Positions 50,138-58,946 of a DNA stretch of 64,000 nucleotides are shown here, piece by piece. Below the pieces are notes generated by a model. That model did not search any database. It saw only the letters and a list, made by a program, of their open reading frames with translations, and was not told the origin of the DNA. The stretch is from Lentzea albidocapillata (lineage in GTDB: Bacteria > Actinomycetota > Actinomycetes > Mycobacteriales > Pseudonocardiaceae), in assembly GCF_000719115.1 (NCBI RefSeq), contig NZ_JOEA01000033.1:3010-67009 (forward strand), written 5' to 3'. Position numbers and translations under genes: made by a program. Position 1 is the stretch's first letter. The number at the start of each line of letters is the position of its first letter.

Positions 50138-50635
50138 CTAGGTGTCCAGCAGGTCGAGCAGCCTGCCGGGAGCCACGTCTGAGACCACGACGACACCCGC
50201 ATCGGTGAGCGTCGTGACGTGCGTCTCCCACATGGGGTGGCGGCGCTTGTCCGCGTTGGCCTGCGGCATGACGACGACCTTGCAGTTCTCGACGCCGATG
50301 GCCTCGTTCAGCGCGGTCAGGGCCTGGTTGTCGCCGATGCCCAGGGCCAGCTTGGCCACGGAGTTCGCGCTGGCCGGGGCGAAGATGAACGCGTCCGGCG
50401 TCGGATAGGGCTTGGGCTGGCTCGGCATCCTCGGCTCCCAGCGGATCGGGAGGTCCGTCAGCGCCTGCAGCCTGTCCAGTTCACCGGCCTCCTCGAACCA
50501 TGGGACGACGGCCGGCGTGAAGGTGATGGCCAACTGCCACCCCAGTCGCACGGCCGGCTCGGCGAGGTCGGTGCGGAACCAGCCTTCGACACCGCCGCAG
50601 CCGCTTGCGACCAGTCCGAGCAGCCCACGTGTCAT
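50138..50635 (-). CDS. Flavoprotein (HFCD/PPC-decarboxylase type)
   Basis: A 165-residue FMN-binding protein of the phosphopantothenoylcysteine-decarboxylase/LanD fold: [15 protein letters not shown] at the N-terminus and [22 protein letters not shown], where the PASANS block is the FMN site. Members decarboxylate cysteine-containing substrates or act on unknown ones. The true coaBC gene is not here. The ATG at 50635 overlaps the original stop of the broken kinase gene upstream (ATGA). Confidence 0.85.
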   Translation of the reverse strand: MTRGLLGLVASGCGGVEGWFRTDLAEPAVRLGWQLAITFTPAVVPWFEEAGELDRLQALTDLPIRWEPRMPSQPKPYPTPDAFIFAPASANSVAKLALGIGDNQALTALNEAIGVENCKVVVMPQANADKRRHPMWETHVTTLTDAGVVVVSDVAPGRLLDLLDT

Positions 50636-50930
50636 GTGGACGATCTTAGGTCGGGCGCCAGCGCCAGTGCGGCGAGCTGGTCCAGCACGGCGTTCAGCGG
50701 CTGCCGGTGTCGATCTCGACGGTGGCCGGCTCGCGCAGCAGCGGCTCGATCTCCCGTGTGTCCGCGATGATCCGGTTCCGCTCTTCCTCGGTTTTACCGA
50801 ACGGATTGCGCGTTCTGCTCGCGACGCGTTCCAGGACGGTGTCGACCGTGCGATATCCGTTCTGCGCCAACAGGTTCGGCAGGGTCGACTTCCCCGTGCC
50901 GGACAGGCCGGTCACCCGGACCACCGCCAC
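50632..50930 (-). pseudogene. P-loop kinase-like gene with internal deletion and frameshift
   Basis: From GTG 50930 the frame begins with a P-loop (VRVTGLSGTGKST) and GYRTVDT, then jumps to VLERVASRTRNPFGKTEEER, the end of the same small-kinase family. The middle (about 80 residues, including the acidic catalytic region) is missing. The frame then stops at 50694. A +1 shift gives QPLNAVLDQLAALALAPDL and ends at TGA 50632-50634, overlapping the flavoprotein ATG (ATGA). That overlap shows the original gene ran through to 50632. Confidence 0.75.
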
Positions 50931-51006
50931 CCCACACCCCGCTCGTCACCCGGACAGGTGAACTCCGGACCCGTTGCACGGCCCGCGGGCGACGAGGCCC
51001 GAGAAC

Positions 51007-51030
51007 TGTCGGACCCCGTCGCTAACGTCG
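51007..51030. repeat. TGTCGGACC-type intergenic repeat
   Basis: TGTCGGACCCCGTCGCTAAC and the following bases sit in the 111-base gap between rsmB and the broken kinase gene. The core TGTCGGACC-N7-TA matches the copy inside the SARP gene at 37090. Confidence 0.4.
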
Positions 51031-51041
51031 TTCCCGAGCGC

Positions 51042-52505
51042 TCAAACCGGGCGTCGCAGCACCACGCAGAACATCGCGTCGGTGCCGTGCAGATGAGGCC
51101 AGAGCTGAACGTGCGGTCCTTCCCCGAGGTCCGGAACTCCCGGGAAGAACTCCCGCGTGTCCAGCACTTCGGCCCCGGTCCGCGCCGCGACGTCCGTCAC
51201 CACCCCTACGGTCTCGGAGAGATGAGGTGAACACACGACATAAGCCACCACGCCGCCAGGGCGCACCAGCCGCAGCGCCTCGGTCAGCAGCTCGCGTTGC
51301 AGCTTCGTGAGCGTGCCGACGTCGGCGGGCTGGCGCCTCCACCGCGCCTCCGGGCGCCTGCGCAGGGCACCGAGACCGGTGCAGGGCGCGTCGACCAGCA
51401 CGCGGTCGAACGCCCCTTCCCGGAAGTCGGTCTCACGCCCGTCGGCCACCTCCACGGTGATCGGCAGGCCGGAGGTGATCTTGCGCACGAGCTCGGCGCG
51501 GTGGGGTGCCTTCTCGACGGCGATCAGTTCGCCGCCTTCGAGGCCGACCAGTGCGGCCAGCAGGGCGGCCTTGCCGCCGGGGCCCGCGCAGAGGTCCAGC
51601 CAGCGGTCGTCCGTGCCGCCGTCCGTACCGCTGTCGCCACCGCCGGTGAGCGGCGCGCGCGTCAGGGCCAACGCGCACAGCTGGCTGCCTTCGTCCTGGA
51701 CGTGGGCGAGGCGTTCCCGGACGGGCTCGAGATCGCCCGGGTCGCCCGCACCGGTCTCCAGGTGCACGCCATACGGCGAGTAAGGCGCCACGTCCCCGCC
51801 GACGATCGCGGCGAGTTCGTCGGCGCTCACCTCGCCGGGCCGTGCCACCAGGTGCACGGCCGGGCGCGCGTCGTCGGCCTCGAGGGCCCGCCTCAGCGGT
51901 TCCTCGCGGCTGCCGAGGGCCTCCGCGAACGCCTGCGCGATCCAGCGCGGGTGGGCGTGGGTGAAGGCCAGGTTGCCGACCGGGTCGGTGTCCGGGTCGG
52001 GTGCGAGCTCGTCGACCCACGCCGCCTCGTCCTGCGCCGCGATCCGGCGCAGGACGGCGTTGACGAAGCCCGCGATCCCGGAGCCCCGCTCAGCCCGGAC
52101 GAGGTCGACGGTCGAGGCGACCGCCGCGTGTGACGGAATGCGGGTGCGCAGCAGCTGATACGCACCGAGCCGCAACGCGTCGAGCGCCGAACCGTCCACT
52201 TCGGACAGCGGCCGGTCGGAGCACGACTCGATGACGGCGTCGAGCAGGCCCTGCGCTCGCGACGTGCCGTAGGTGAGTTCGGTGGCGAGCGCCGCGTCAC
52301 GGCCGGTGATACGGCGTTCGCGCAGCAGCTGCGGCAGCACGAGGTTGGCGTACGCGTCGCGCTGGCGCACCGCGCGCAGCGTCTCCAGTGCGGCGAGGCG
52401 GGCCGGGTCCTCCACGGGCGGCCGGGCGGGCCCGGTGCGCCGGCGTGGAGGGTGCGGACTGCTCGGGCGGGAAGGCTTCGAGGCGCCTCGCGAATGGTTG
52501 GTCAT
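51042..52505 (-). CDS. rsmB: 16S rRNA (cytosine-967-C5)-methyltransferase
   Basis: A 487-residue enzyme. The N-terminal NusB-like RNA-binding domain (about 35-175) has [20 protein letters not shown] and [17 protein letters not shown]. The C-terminal SAM domain has [14 protein letters not shown], the catalytic [11 protein letters not shown] and [13 protein letters not shown], with the first Cys in a PCTG motif and the second in VCSP. It is a charged N-terminal extension of about 30 residues longer than usual. The fmt stop is four bases inside its start. Confidence 0.92.
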   Translation of the reverse strand: MTNHSRGASKPSRPSSPHPPRRRTGPARPPVEDPARLAALETLRAVRQRDAYANLVLPQLLRERRITGRDAALATELTYGTSRAQGLLDAVIESCSDRPLSEVDGSALDALRLGAYQLLRTRIPSHAAVASTVDLVRAERGSGIAGFVNAVLRRIAAQDEAAWVDELAPDPDTDPVGNLAFTHAHPRWIAQAFAEALGSREEPLRRALEADDARPAVHLVARPGEVSADELAAIVGGDVAPYSPYGVHLETGAGDPGDLEPVRERLAHVQDEGSQLCALALTRAPLTGGGDSGTDGGTDDRWLDLCAGPGGKAALLAALVGLEGGELIAVEKAPHRAELVRKITSGLPITVEVADGRETDFREGAFDRVLVDAPCTGLGALRRRPEARWRRQPADVGTLTKLQRELLTEALRLVRPGGVVAYVVCSPHLSETVGVVTDVAARTGAEVLDTREFFPGVPDLGEGPHVQLWPHLHGTDAMFCVVLRRPV

Positions 52506-53428
52506 GCGATGCGCTCCCCTGTTTCGATCCGCACGCCGCGTGCCCAGTCGGTTGCGGCCATGCGCTTCTTGCCCTGTGCCTGGACCTCACCGAGGGCCAC
52601 GGCGGTGGTCGCGGTGCCCACGAGCACGCGTTTGCGCTCGACGAGCACCTCGCCCGGCGGCAGCGACACGTCGGCCACCGGCGTCACCGGGCCGAGCTTG
52701 AGCCGCTCGCCGCGGAACTCGGCCCACGCGCCGGGCTCCGGCGTCACGGCGCGCGCCAGGCGGTCCACGGCGACGGCGGGCGTGGTGAAGTCGAGGCGCG
52801 CGTCCTCGACTGCGATCTTCGCGGCGTAGGTGACGCCGTCGGCGGGCTGGTCGACGGCGACCAGCGTGCCGTCCTCGATGCCGTCCACAGTGGACAGCAG
52901 GAGGTCGGCTCCCGAGACGGACAGCCGGGTCAGCAGGTCGCCGGAGGTGTCGCGGTCGCGCACCTTCTCGGTGACCACGCCGAACACCGGGCCCGCGTCG
53001 AGTTCCTTCACGATGCGGAACGTCGAGGCGCCCGTGATGTCGTCGCCGTTGCGCACGGATGCCTGCACCGGCGCGGCGCCGCGCCACGCGGGCAGCACGG
53101 AGAAGTGGAGGTTGACCCAGCCGAACTTCGGCACGTCGAGCGTGCGCTGCGGGAGGAGGTTGCCGTAGGCGACGACCGGGCAGAGGTCGGGTTCCAGCGC
53201 GCGCAGGCGGTCGAGGAACTCGGGTTCTCCCGCCTTGGCCGGCGTGAGGACCTCGATGCCGTGCTCGTCGGCGAGCGCGCCCACCGGGGAGCGCTCGAGC
53301 CTGCGGCCACGGCCGGAGGGTGCGTCGGGACGGGTGACCACGGCGACGACGTCGTGGCGGGAGGAGTCGATGAGGGCGCGCAGCGAGGGCAGTGCGACCT
53401 CGGGCGTACCGGCGAACACGAGTCGCAT
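52502..53428 (-). CDS. fmt: Methionyl-tRNA formyltransferase
   Basis: A 308-residue enzyme that formylates the initiator methionyl-tRNA. Family motifs: [16 protein letters not shown] at the start, [15 protein letters not shown] with the catalytic Asn/His, and DAGPVF. The ATG at 53428 is two bases from the def stop. In most bacteria def and fmt are neighbours because deformylase removes the formyl group after translation. Confidence 0.94.
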   Translation of the reverse strand: MRLVFAGTPEVALPSLRALIDSSRHDVVAVVTRPDAPSGRGRRLERSPVGALADEHGIEVLTPAKAGEPEFLDRLRALEPDLCPVVAYGNLLPQRTLDVPKFGWVNLHFSVLPAWRGAAPVQASVRNGDDITGASTFRIVKELDAGPVFGVVTEKVRDRDTSGDLLTRLSVSGADLLLSTVDGIEDGTLVAVDQPADGVTYAAKIAVEDARLDFTTPAVAVDRLARAVTPEPGAWAEFRGERLKLGPVTPVADVSLPPGEVLVERKRVLVGTATTAVALGEVQAQGKKRMAATDWARGVRIETGERIA

Positions 53429-53430
53429 GG

Positions 53431-53979
53431 TCAGCTGGACCTGCCGAAGAGTGGGTGCGGGCTCTGTTTCAAGGTGGGCACCGTACCGTCGAACCACTCG
53501 GACTGCCTGATCTCCCGCATGGCCTGCTTGCGGGTGTCGGCGTCGAGGCGGTCGAGGAACAACACGCCGTCGAGGTGGTCCGACTCGTGCTGGATGCAGC
53601 GGGCCAGCGTCTCGGTGCCTTCGACCTCGACGGGCTCACCGTGCATGTTCCAGCCCTTGGCCACGACGTGCAGGTGGCGCTTGCAGTCCCACGACATGCC
53701 GGGGATGGACAGGCAGCCCTCGGAGCCGTCCTGCATTTCCTCGCCCACCACGTCCCACGTCGGGTTGACGAGATGGCCGGCGAAACCGTCGCAGTGGTAC
53801 GTGAACACACGCAGTCCAACACCGAGCTGAGGCGCGGCGAGTCCTGCCCCGCCCGCGTTCTGCATCGTGTCCCACAGGTCCTTGACCAGGGTGCGCAGTT
53901 CCTTGTCGAAGTCGGTGACCTCGGTGGCCGCGGTGCGCAGCACGGGGTCGCCGAACAGGCGGATGGGTTGGACGGTCAC
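53431..53979 (-). CDS. def: Peptide deformylase
   Basis: A 182-residue metalloenzyme that removes the formyl group from new proteins. All three motifs are present: [19 protein letters not shown] (metal Cys) and [12 protein letters not shown] (two metal His and catalytic Glu). The GTG at 53979 has the site GAGGAG about six bases upstream, but this site is held in the arm of a long hairpin (see the regulatory entry). It heads def-fmt-rsmB on the minus strand. Confidence 0.95.
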   Translation of the reverse strand: MTVQPIRLFGDPVLRTAATEVTDFDKELRTLVKDLWDTMQNAGGAGLAAPQLGVGLRVFTYHCDGFAGHLVNPTWDVVGEEMQDGSEGCLSIPGMSWDCKRHLHVVAKGWNMHGEPVEVEGTETLARCIQHESDHLDGVLFLDRLDADTRKQAMREIRQSEWFDGTVPTLKQSPHPLFGRSS

Positions 53980-53984
53980 GCAGT

Positions 53985-54021
53985 GCTCCTCGTGTGGACT
54001 GGAGGCCAGTCTACGAGGAGC
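53985..54021 (-). promoter_or_regulatory. Hairpin masking the def ribosome binding site
   Basis: The arms GCTCCTCGT (53985-53993) and ACGAGGAGC (54013-54021) pair, with an inner GACTGG/CCAGTC hairpin, giving a 37-base structure. On the minus strand the GAGGAG that serves def lies in the second arm, so folding would hide it. It may instead be a terminator for the small gene upstream. Confidence 0.6.
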
Positions 54022-54025
54022 GCGG

Positions 54026-54175
54026 TCAGTGCTCGGACGCGCTGCCGAGGAAGATCACGCCCACCAGCGCCACGAGGAAGTGGCCGGTGAACCGCAGAGC
54101 CGTCAGCGCGGGGCGCAGCAGCGCGTGGAAGTCGAAGTGGGCTGCCGGGGCGCTGGAAACCGTAGTCGTCGTCAT
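54026..54175 (-). CDS. Small single-helix membrane peptide
   Basis: A 49-residue open frame from ATG 54175 (cat at 54173-54175) to TGA 54026-54028. A Thr-rich start (TTTTVSSAPAAHFDFHALL) is followed by one hydrophobic helix (TGHFLVALVGVIFLG). It lies upstream of def with the masking hairpin between. A weak upstream purine run would be its ribosome binding site. It could be a regulatory or membrane peptide. No family was recognised. Confidence 0.5.
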   Translation of the reverse strand: MTTTTVSSAPAAHFDFHALLRPALTALRFTGHFLVALVGVIFLGSASEH

Positions 54176-54317
54176 GCCGTCAACTGTGCCGTTCACGCAG
54201 GTCAACCCACATCGGCTCGCAGTATCGAGCCCACATCAGCCCAGGGTAGGAAGATCACGTGCCGCCCTCGGCCACAAGGTGGAGACCCCGAGGCCATGAG
54301 GCTGATGCAATGGGCAC

Positions 54318-54836
54318 ATGACCTGGACGGCACCCGAAGTCACCCCGGCCGACGAACCGCTGCTCGGCGCGGAACGCCCGATGCTCGAAGCGTGGCTGGA
54401 CCGCCACCGCGCCACTTTCCTCGCCAACTGCGCGGGCCTCTCCGGCGAGCAACTCGCCACGGCGTCCACGCCGCCGTCGAACCTGAGCCTGCTGGGCCTG
54501 ATCCGCCACCTGACGGACGTGGAGCGCGTCTGGTTCCGCCGCCGCCTGGCGGGCGAGGACGTCCAGGCCCGCTACGGCGTGCCGGGCGACTGGGGCGGCG
54601 CCTTCGAGCACCTGGACCCCACCCGCGCCGAGGCGGAGCACGCCGGCCTGCTCGCCGCCATGGCCGAGTCCCGCGCGGCGGTGGCGGCTCGGGACCTCGA
54701 CGACACCTTCGTGCACGAGCGCGTGGGCGAGATCTCGGTGCGCTGGCTCTACATCCACCTGATCGAGGAGTACGCGCAGCACAACGGTCACGCCGACCTC
54801 ATCCGCGAACGCGTCGACGGACGCACCAACGACTAG
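54318..54836 (+). CDS. DinB-family (DUF664-like) protein
   Basis: A 172-residue four-helix protein. The N-terminal part has RPMLEAWLDRHRATFLANCAGL, and later LGLIRHLTDVERVWFRRRLAG and HLIEEYAQHNGHADLIRERVDG, the DUF664/DinB metal-site pattern (His in IRHLTDVER, HxxxEYAxHNGHADL). The family includes mycothiol-dependent maleylpyruvate isomerases and thiol transferases. A role with mycothiol is possible. Confidence 0.85.
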   Translation: MTWTAPEVTPADEPLLGAERPMLEAWLDRHRATFLANCAGLSGEQLATASTPPSNLSLLGLIRHLTDVERVWFRRRLAGEDVQARYGVPGDWGGAFEHLDPTRAEAEHAGLLAAMAESRAAVAARDLDDTFVHERVGEISVRWLYIHLIEEYAQHNGHADLIRERVDGRTND

Positions 54837-54966
54837 CGGCCTTTCCCCGCCGGTCATGACGCCGAGCCGGCGACCAGTTCAGCGACCCGCAGACGTACAC
54901 GGGTGTCCGCTGCACCGCGGATCCTGGCCAGGGCCTGTTCCGGGGCGAGATGGTGGCGGTGTGACC

Positions 54967-55007
54967 GGCCCGGCTGGAGTGCGGGGCTGCCGCACTCCAG
55001 CCGGGCC
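54967..55007 (-). terminator. Terminator of the gamma-glutamyltransferase gene
   Basis: A perfect 18-base stem (GGCCCGGCTGGAGTGCGG and its complement) around a five-base loop, just beyond the minus-strand stop near 55017. It is strong enough to stop transcription from both directions. Confidence 0.8.
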
Positions 55008-55016
55008 GGAACGTGC

Positions 55017-56786
55017 TCAGCCCACCTTCACCACGCGGGCGGCACCTCCGCCGCGCCGGGTCGGCTCGGCGACGGCACGCCAGCGGCCGTCCCCGGCTCG
55101 TTCGACGGCCGTGGCGGCACCGATCTCGGCGTTCTGGCTGAACCTGTGCCCGATGGCCTGCAGGCCCGCCGTGGTCGAGGCCGCGATGAACGCCGCCTCG
55201 GCCGGGGTGGTGGCCGCGTTGCGCTGGGAGGCGCGCGGGGCCGCCACCGCGTCGACGAGGGACATCTTGCGGTCCAGGCGGGCGGTCAGGATCTGGGTGA
55301 CCGTGGTGATGATGGTGGAGCCGCCCGGCGAGCCGACGGCGAGCAGGACCTTGCCGTGGTCGAGGACGATCGTCGGGGCCATGGACGAGCGCGGGCGCTT
55401 GCCGGGGCCGGGGAGGTTCGGGTGCGGAACGCCCGGGGTCGGGGCGACGAACTCGAAGTCGGTGAGTTCGTTGTTGAGCAGGAAGCCGCGGTTCGGCACG
55501 ACGATGCCGCTGCCGCCCTCCGCCTCGATCGTCAGGGTGTAGGCGACGACGTTGCCCCAGCGGTCGGCCGTCGTGAGGTGCGTGGTGCGTTCGGCGTCCT
55601 CGCGCAGTGCCGAGATGCCGGCGGTGGCTTCGCAGGCCTTGGGGTCGCGCGGATCGGCGGCGGGTTGCGGGGCGGGCAGCACGGCGTCGGGCTTGATCAG
55701 GCACGCACGGCTGTCCGCGAACCTCTGCGAGAGCAGGCCCTCGGTCGGCACGCGGGAGAAGGCCGGGTCGCCGACCCAGCGCAGGCGGTCGGCGAAGGAG
55801 AGCTTGGTCGACTCGATGAAACGGTGCAGGTACTCGACGTCGGAGACCTTCGAGAGGTCGGTCGACTCGAGGATGTTGAGCGCCTCGCCGACGGTGGTGC
55901 CGCCGGACGACGGTGCGGCCATGCCGTAGACGTCGAGGCCCCGGTAGCGCGTGTGCGTCGGGTCGCGGCGCTCGACCTGGTAGCGGGTCAGGTCGGAGAG
56001 GCGCATGTCGCCGGCGCGGACGTTGCGGGTCGAGCCGGGCACGACCGGCGGCTTCCGCACGGCCTGCACCAGGTCGCGGCCGACCGCACCGCCGTACAGC
56101 GACGCGAGTTCGGTGCGGGCGAGTTCGCGGTAGGTGTCGGCGAGCTGCGGGTTGCGGAACGTGCTGCCGACCGCAGGTGGCTGGCCGCCTGGCAGGTAGA
56201 GGTCGCGGGTCGAGGTGAAGTCGCCGAAGCGGGCGGCGTTGTTCGCGATCTGCGAGTTGAACGTCTGGTCCACCACGAAACCACGCCGTGCCAGCGCTTC
56301 CGCGGGCTCCATGGCCTCGCGCAGGTTCAGCGTGCCCCACTTGCGCAGCGCCTGCTGCCACGTCTTGGGCGTGCCGGGGACGCCGACGGACTTGCCGCTG
56401 GTCATCGCCTCGGCGAACGGCAGGGGCTTGCCGTCCTCCACGAAGAGCTGGTCGGTGGCGGACCGCGGGGCGGTCTCCCGGCCATCCAAAGTGGACACAC
56501 GGCGGGTGCGGGCGTCGTAGTGGACGAAGAACCCGCCGCCACCGATGCCCGCGCTGAACGGGTCGGTCACGCCGAGCGCGGCGGCGGTGGCGACGGCGGC
56601 GTCGACGGCGTTGCCACCGCGGCGGAGCACGTCGATGCCGATCTGGGACGCGTCGGGGTCGACGCTCGAGACAGCGCCTCCCCAGCCCACCTGCTCGGGC
56701 ACGCGTGGCGATGATTCCGCCGCGCCTGCCGGAGCAGGAGCGACCAGTACGACGGAGAGCGTCAGTGCGGCAACCGTTCGCAACAT
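55017..56786 (-). CDS. ggt: Gamma-glutamyltransferase
   Basis: A 589-residue secreted precursor with a Sec signal (LSVVLVAPAPAGAA). It is self-cleaved before the catalytic Thr in ERTTHLTTADRWGNVVA (about residue 400), splitting it into large and small subunits. The substrate site GGFFVHYDARTRR and GSPGGSTIIT are typical. It hydrolyses or transfers gamma-glutamyl groups, for example from glutathione-like compounds, outside the cell. A strong terminator follows its stop. Confidence 0.92.
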   Translation of the reverse strand: MLRTVAALTLSVVLVAPAPAGAAESSPRVPEQVGWGGAVSSVDPDASQIGIDVLRRGGNAVDAAVATAAALGVTDPFSAGIGGGGFFVHYDARTRRVSTLDGRETAPRSATDQLFVEDGKPLPFAEAMTSGKSVGVPGTPKTWQQALRKWGTLNLREAMEPAEALARRGFVVDQTFNSQIANNAARFGDFTSTRDLYLPGGQPPAVGSTFRNPQLADTYRELARTELASLYGGAVGRDLVQAVRKPPVVPGSTRNVRAGDMRLSDLTRYQVERRDPTHTRYRGLDVYGMAAPSSGGTTVGEALNILESTDLSKVSDVEYLHRFIESTKLSFADRLRWVGDPAFSRVPTEGLLSQRFADSRACLIKPDAVLPAPQPAADPRDPKACEATAGISALREDAERTTHLTTADRWGNVVAYTLTIEAEGGSGIVVPNRGFLLNNELTDFEFVAPTPGVPHPNLPGPGKRPRSSMAPTIVLDHGKVLLAVGSPGGSTIITTVTQILTARLDRKMSLVDAVAAPRASQRNAATTPAEAAFIAASTTAGLQAIGHRFSQNAEIGAATAVERAGDGRWRAVAEPTRRGGGAARVVKVG

Positions 56787-56851
56787 GCGGAAACTTCTAC
56801 TCCGTTACGACCGGATGGCAACACTCCTTGAGGAAGGCCTAAGGTGCGGGC

Positions 56852-57244
56852 GTGTCGATCGATCTTGCCCAGTTGCGAACCAGTTTCACGAACACCCCGC
56901 TCGACGAGGCAGACCGCGAGGAAGCACTGCACTTCCTGCTGCGCGAACGCCGCGACGGCGACGCCGATCTGCTGCGGCACCTGCTCGCCCAGGAGACCGC
57001 CGCCCACCAGGAGGGCTGGGGCGTCAGCGAGTCGCTCGGGCTAGCCGCCCTGCTGCTCGCCGAGTGCGGCCGCGAGGAGGACGTCTGGGCCCTGTGGGAG
57101 GCCAAGAACGCCTCCTTCGACACCATGGCGGGCCTCGACGGCTTCCTGCTGTTCCCGGCGGGCATCGCGGGCACGACGGCGCACGTGATCGCGGACGAGG
57201 ACCACCCCGAACGCGGCGACCTCATGACGTACGTGAGACGATGA
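56852..57244 (+). CDS. Small conserved protein of unknown function
   Basis: A 130-residue soluble acidic protein (ATG or GTG at 56852). It consists of helices with HFLLRERRDGDADLLRHLLAQ and GLAALLLAECGREEDVWALW, then a segment with GFLLFPAGIAGTTAHVIADED. No family was recognised. Its 3' end lies next to the integrative element: the stop is at 57242-57244 and an inverted repeat lies 16 bases further. The gene may therefore mark the insertion site. Confidence 0.65.
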   Translation: MSIDLAQLRTSFTNTPLDEADREEALHFLLRERRDGDADLLRHLLAQETAAHQEGWGVSESLGLAALLLAECGREEDVWALWEAKNASFDTMAGLDGFLLFPAGIAGTTAHVIADEDHPERGDLMTYVRR

Positions 57245-57259
57245 ATAGGCCTCTAGCTG

Positions 57260-57289
57260 GGAAAACAGGTTCTTTTGATCTTGTTTTCC
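57260..57289. repeat. AT-rich inverted repeat at the element edge (candidate attachment site)
   Basis: GGAAAACA (57260-57267) and TGTTTTCC (57282-57289) are perfect arms around 14 bases (GGTTCTTTTGATCT). It is the only A/T-rich patch between the chromosomal gene and the integrase stop. It could be the integrase core site or a terminator for both converging genes. Confidence 0.4.
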
Positions 57290-57293
57290 GGTC

Positions 57294-58628
57294 TCAGGCC
57301 GTCGTCAGGCCGTGAACCGTGGCAAGGCCGTCGCCAGACTTGTCCAAGGCCGTGGCGTCGGACTCGGCCGCTTCCAGTCGTGGCTTGAACAGGTGATCGA
57401 TCGCGAGGCGTGCCCGGTCGTAGGAGTCGGGCATCAAGTGGGCATAGACGCGCAGCGTGAACGCCTCGGATGCGTGCCCAAGGAACGCCGCGAGTTCCTT
57501 GATGCTGACGCCCTGGGCGAGCATGTGGCTTGCGAACAGGTGCCTGAGCGCGTGCATGCCGTCCTGACCCTGGGTGTAGTCGAGGCCTGCTTTGCCGAAC
57601 GTCGGCTTCCAGATGGTGTTGTTGAAGGTCTGCCGTGCGTACAGGCCACCGTGCTTGTTGACCATGAGCAAATTCACAGTCTCGGTCTTGCGTGAGTCGT
57701 CTTCAGCCCATGGCAACGTGACCGCAACAGGCGGGAAGTTCTCCGCGTAGTCGTCCAGATCGGCCAGCACGCCACGCCCGAGCGGCACCACACGGGTCTT
57801 GTGCCCTTTGGGAAGCTTGAACTTGACTTTGCCGTTCACTGTGACCGCTTGGCGGTTGACGTGGTAGACCATCCGGTCGCGGTCGACGTCGTCGAGCGTG
57901 AACGCGAAGATCTCACCCTGCCGCAGGCCGACCCCCGCGCCGAGTGCCGTCATGGGCTTGAAGCGCTCAGGCAGGGCGAGGCCGACCGAGCGCAACCGAG
58001 CGTCCGCCCACACCTTGATCTTCCGAGGAACCGGCTTCGGACGACTGATCGACTTGTCCTTGCACGGATTGGCCCTGATCCGCTTCTCGGACACGGCAAC
58101 ATCGAGGATCGAAGACACGGTGTCGAAGATCTGCGCCCGATACGACGCCGCCGGAACCTTCGGATTTCCTTTGCTGTCAACGCGTTCGGTCATCCACGAC
58201 AGCCAGTCTCGGATCAGATCGTTGTTGAACGACGAAAGCCGTGTGTCACCCAAGAACGGATGCACGTGCTGAACCGTCTGCTGCCTGATGATCTCCACTG
58301 TGGACTCGTCTTGTGATCGTCCTTTTAGTACTTTTGCGGCGAAGTCGCGGAACAGGACCTTGCCCGCTTCCGGGTCGGTGAACACTCCGGACAACACGTC
58401 GTGCTGCATCGATAGCAGGTACTCTTCCGCCTTGCCCTTCTGCTTGTCCGGGAAACTCTTGTTCCGTTCCTTGCCCGCATCGTCGTAGTAATGGACCTTG
58501 TAGCGCATCCCCTTCCCATGCTCGGGTGTCTGCTCCTTCACGGGCCTGCCGTTGCGACCCACCATGATGTTTCCGGTATCCGGGTCGAGCTTGTTCCGGT
58601 ACCAGCGGTCTTGCACATGTCCGGCCAT
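57294..58628 (-). CDS. int: Tyrosine-type site-specific integrase
   Basis: A 444-residue recombinase that inserts and excises the element. The catalytic residues are all visible: Arg236 (GVGLRQGE), Lys near 274-277, His359 and Arg362 (MHALRHLFA), His385 (GHASEAF) and Tyr395 (LRVYAHL). The N-terminal arm-binding region and core-binding region are present. Length is normal. It is the last gene of the minus-strand element operon and lies next to the left end, as in pSAM2-like elements. Confidence 0.93.
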   Translation of the reverse strand: MAGHVQDRWYRNKLDPDTGNIMVGRNGRPVKEQTPEHGKGMRYKVHYYDDAGKERNKSFPDKQKGKAEEYLLSMQHDVLSGVFTDPEAGKVLFRDFAAKVLKGRSQDESTVEIIRQQTVQHVHPFLGDTRLSSFNNDLIRDWLSWMTERVDSKGNPKVPAASYRAQIFDTVSSILDVAVSEKRIRANPCKDKSISRPKPVPRKIKVWADARLRSVGLALPERFKPMTALGAGVGLRQGEIFAFTLDDVDRDRMVYHVNRQAVTVNGKVKFKLPKGHKTRVVPLGRGVLADLDDYAENFPPVAVTLPWAEDDSRKTETVNLLMVNKHGGLYARQTFNNTIWKPTFGKAGLDYTQGQDGMHALRHLFASHMLAQGVSIKELAAFLGHASEAFTLRVYAHLMPDSYDRARLAIDHLFKPRLEAAESDATALDKSGDGLATVHGLTTA

Positions 58629-58673
58629 GAGTTGGTGTGTCCTTCCTGGTAGGAGCGTTGCCGAAAGAACAGG

Positions 58674-58708
58674 CCAGCCGGGCAGGCCGGGGAGGACTGC
58701 CCGGCTGG
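58674..58708 (-). terminator. Hairpin between xis and int
   Basis: Perfect 12-base arms (CCAGCCGGGCAG and CTGCCCGGCTGG) with an 11-base loop, between the excisionase stop and the integrase start. It could separate int expression from the upstream transfer operon. Confidence 0.6.
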
Positions 58709-58722
58709 TCCTGGTGTTCGGG

Positions 58723-58923
58723 TTAGGCGGCGATCTGGCCGTCGAGCCAGTCGCGGACGTCGTCCGGGCGGTAGCGGACGTGCTTTCCGAGCCGGACGAA
58801 CGCAGGTCCCACGCTGCGATAGCGCCAGTCGGTCAGCGTCTTCTCAGGGATGCCGAGGAAGTCGGCCAGAACGGCCGGCGTCCAGAGGCATTCCACGGTG
58901 ATGAAGCGCGGTCGATCACTCAT
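58723..58923 (-). CDS. xis: Excisionase-like helix-turn-helix protein
   Basis: A 66-residue DNA-binding protein with the MerR-like HTH_17 domain: LWTPAVLADFLGIPEKTLTDWRYRSVGPAF and RYRPDDVRDWLDG. This is the usual xis of pSAM2-type elements, which directs the integrase towards excision. It lies between rep and int, as expected. Confidence 0.88.
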   Translation of the reverse strand: MSDRPRFITVECLWTPAVLADFLGIPEKTLTDWRYRSVGPAFVRLGKHVRYRPDDVRDWLDGQIAA

Positions 58924-58946
58924 GCTGTCCCCCTCCCCGTTGCTGG

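Noticed and set aside
57245..57293. tRNA 3' end as attachment site
   Set aside because: No cloverleaf or T-loop pattern could be drawn in this stretch. The typical tRNA 3' end is absent.
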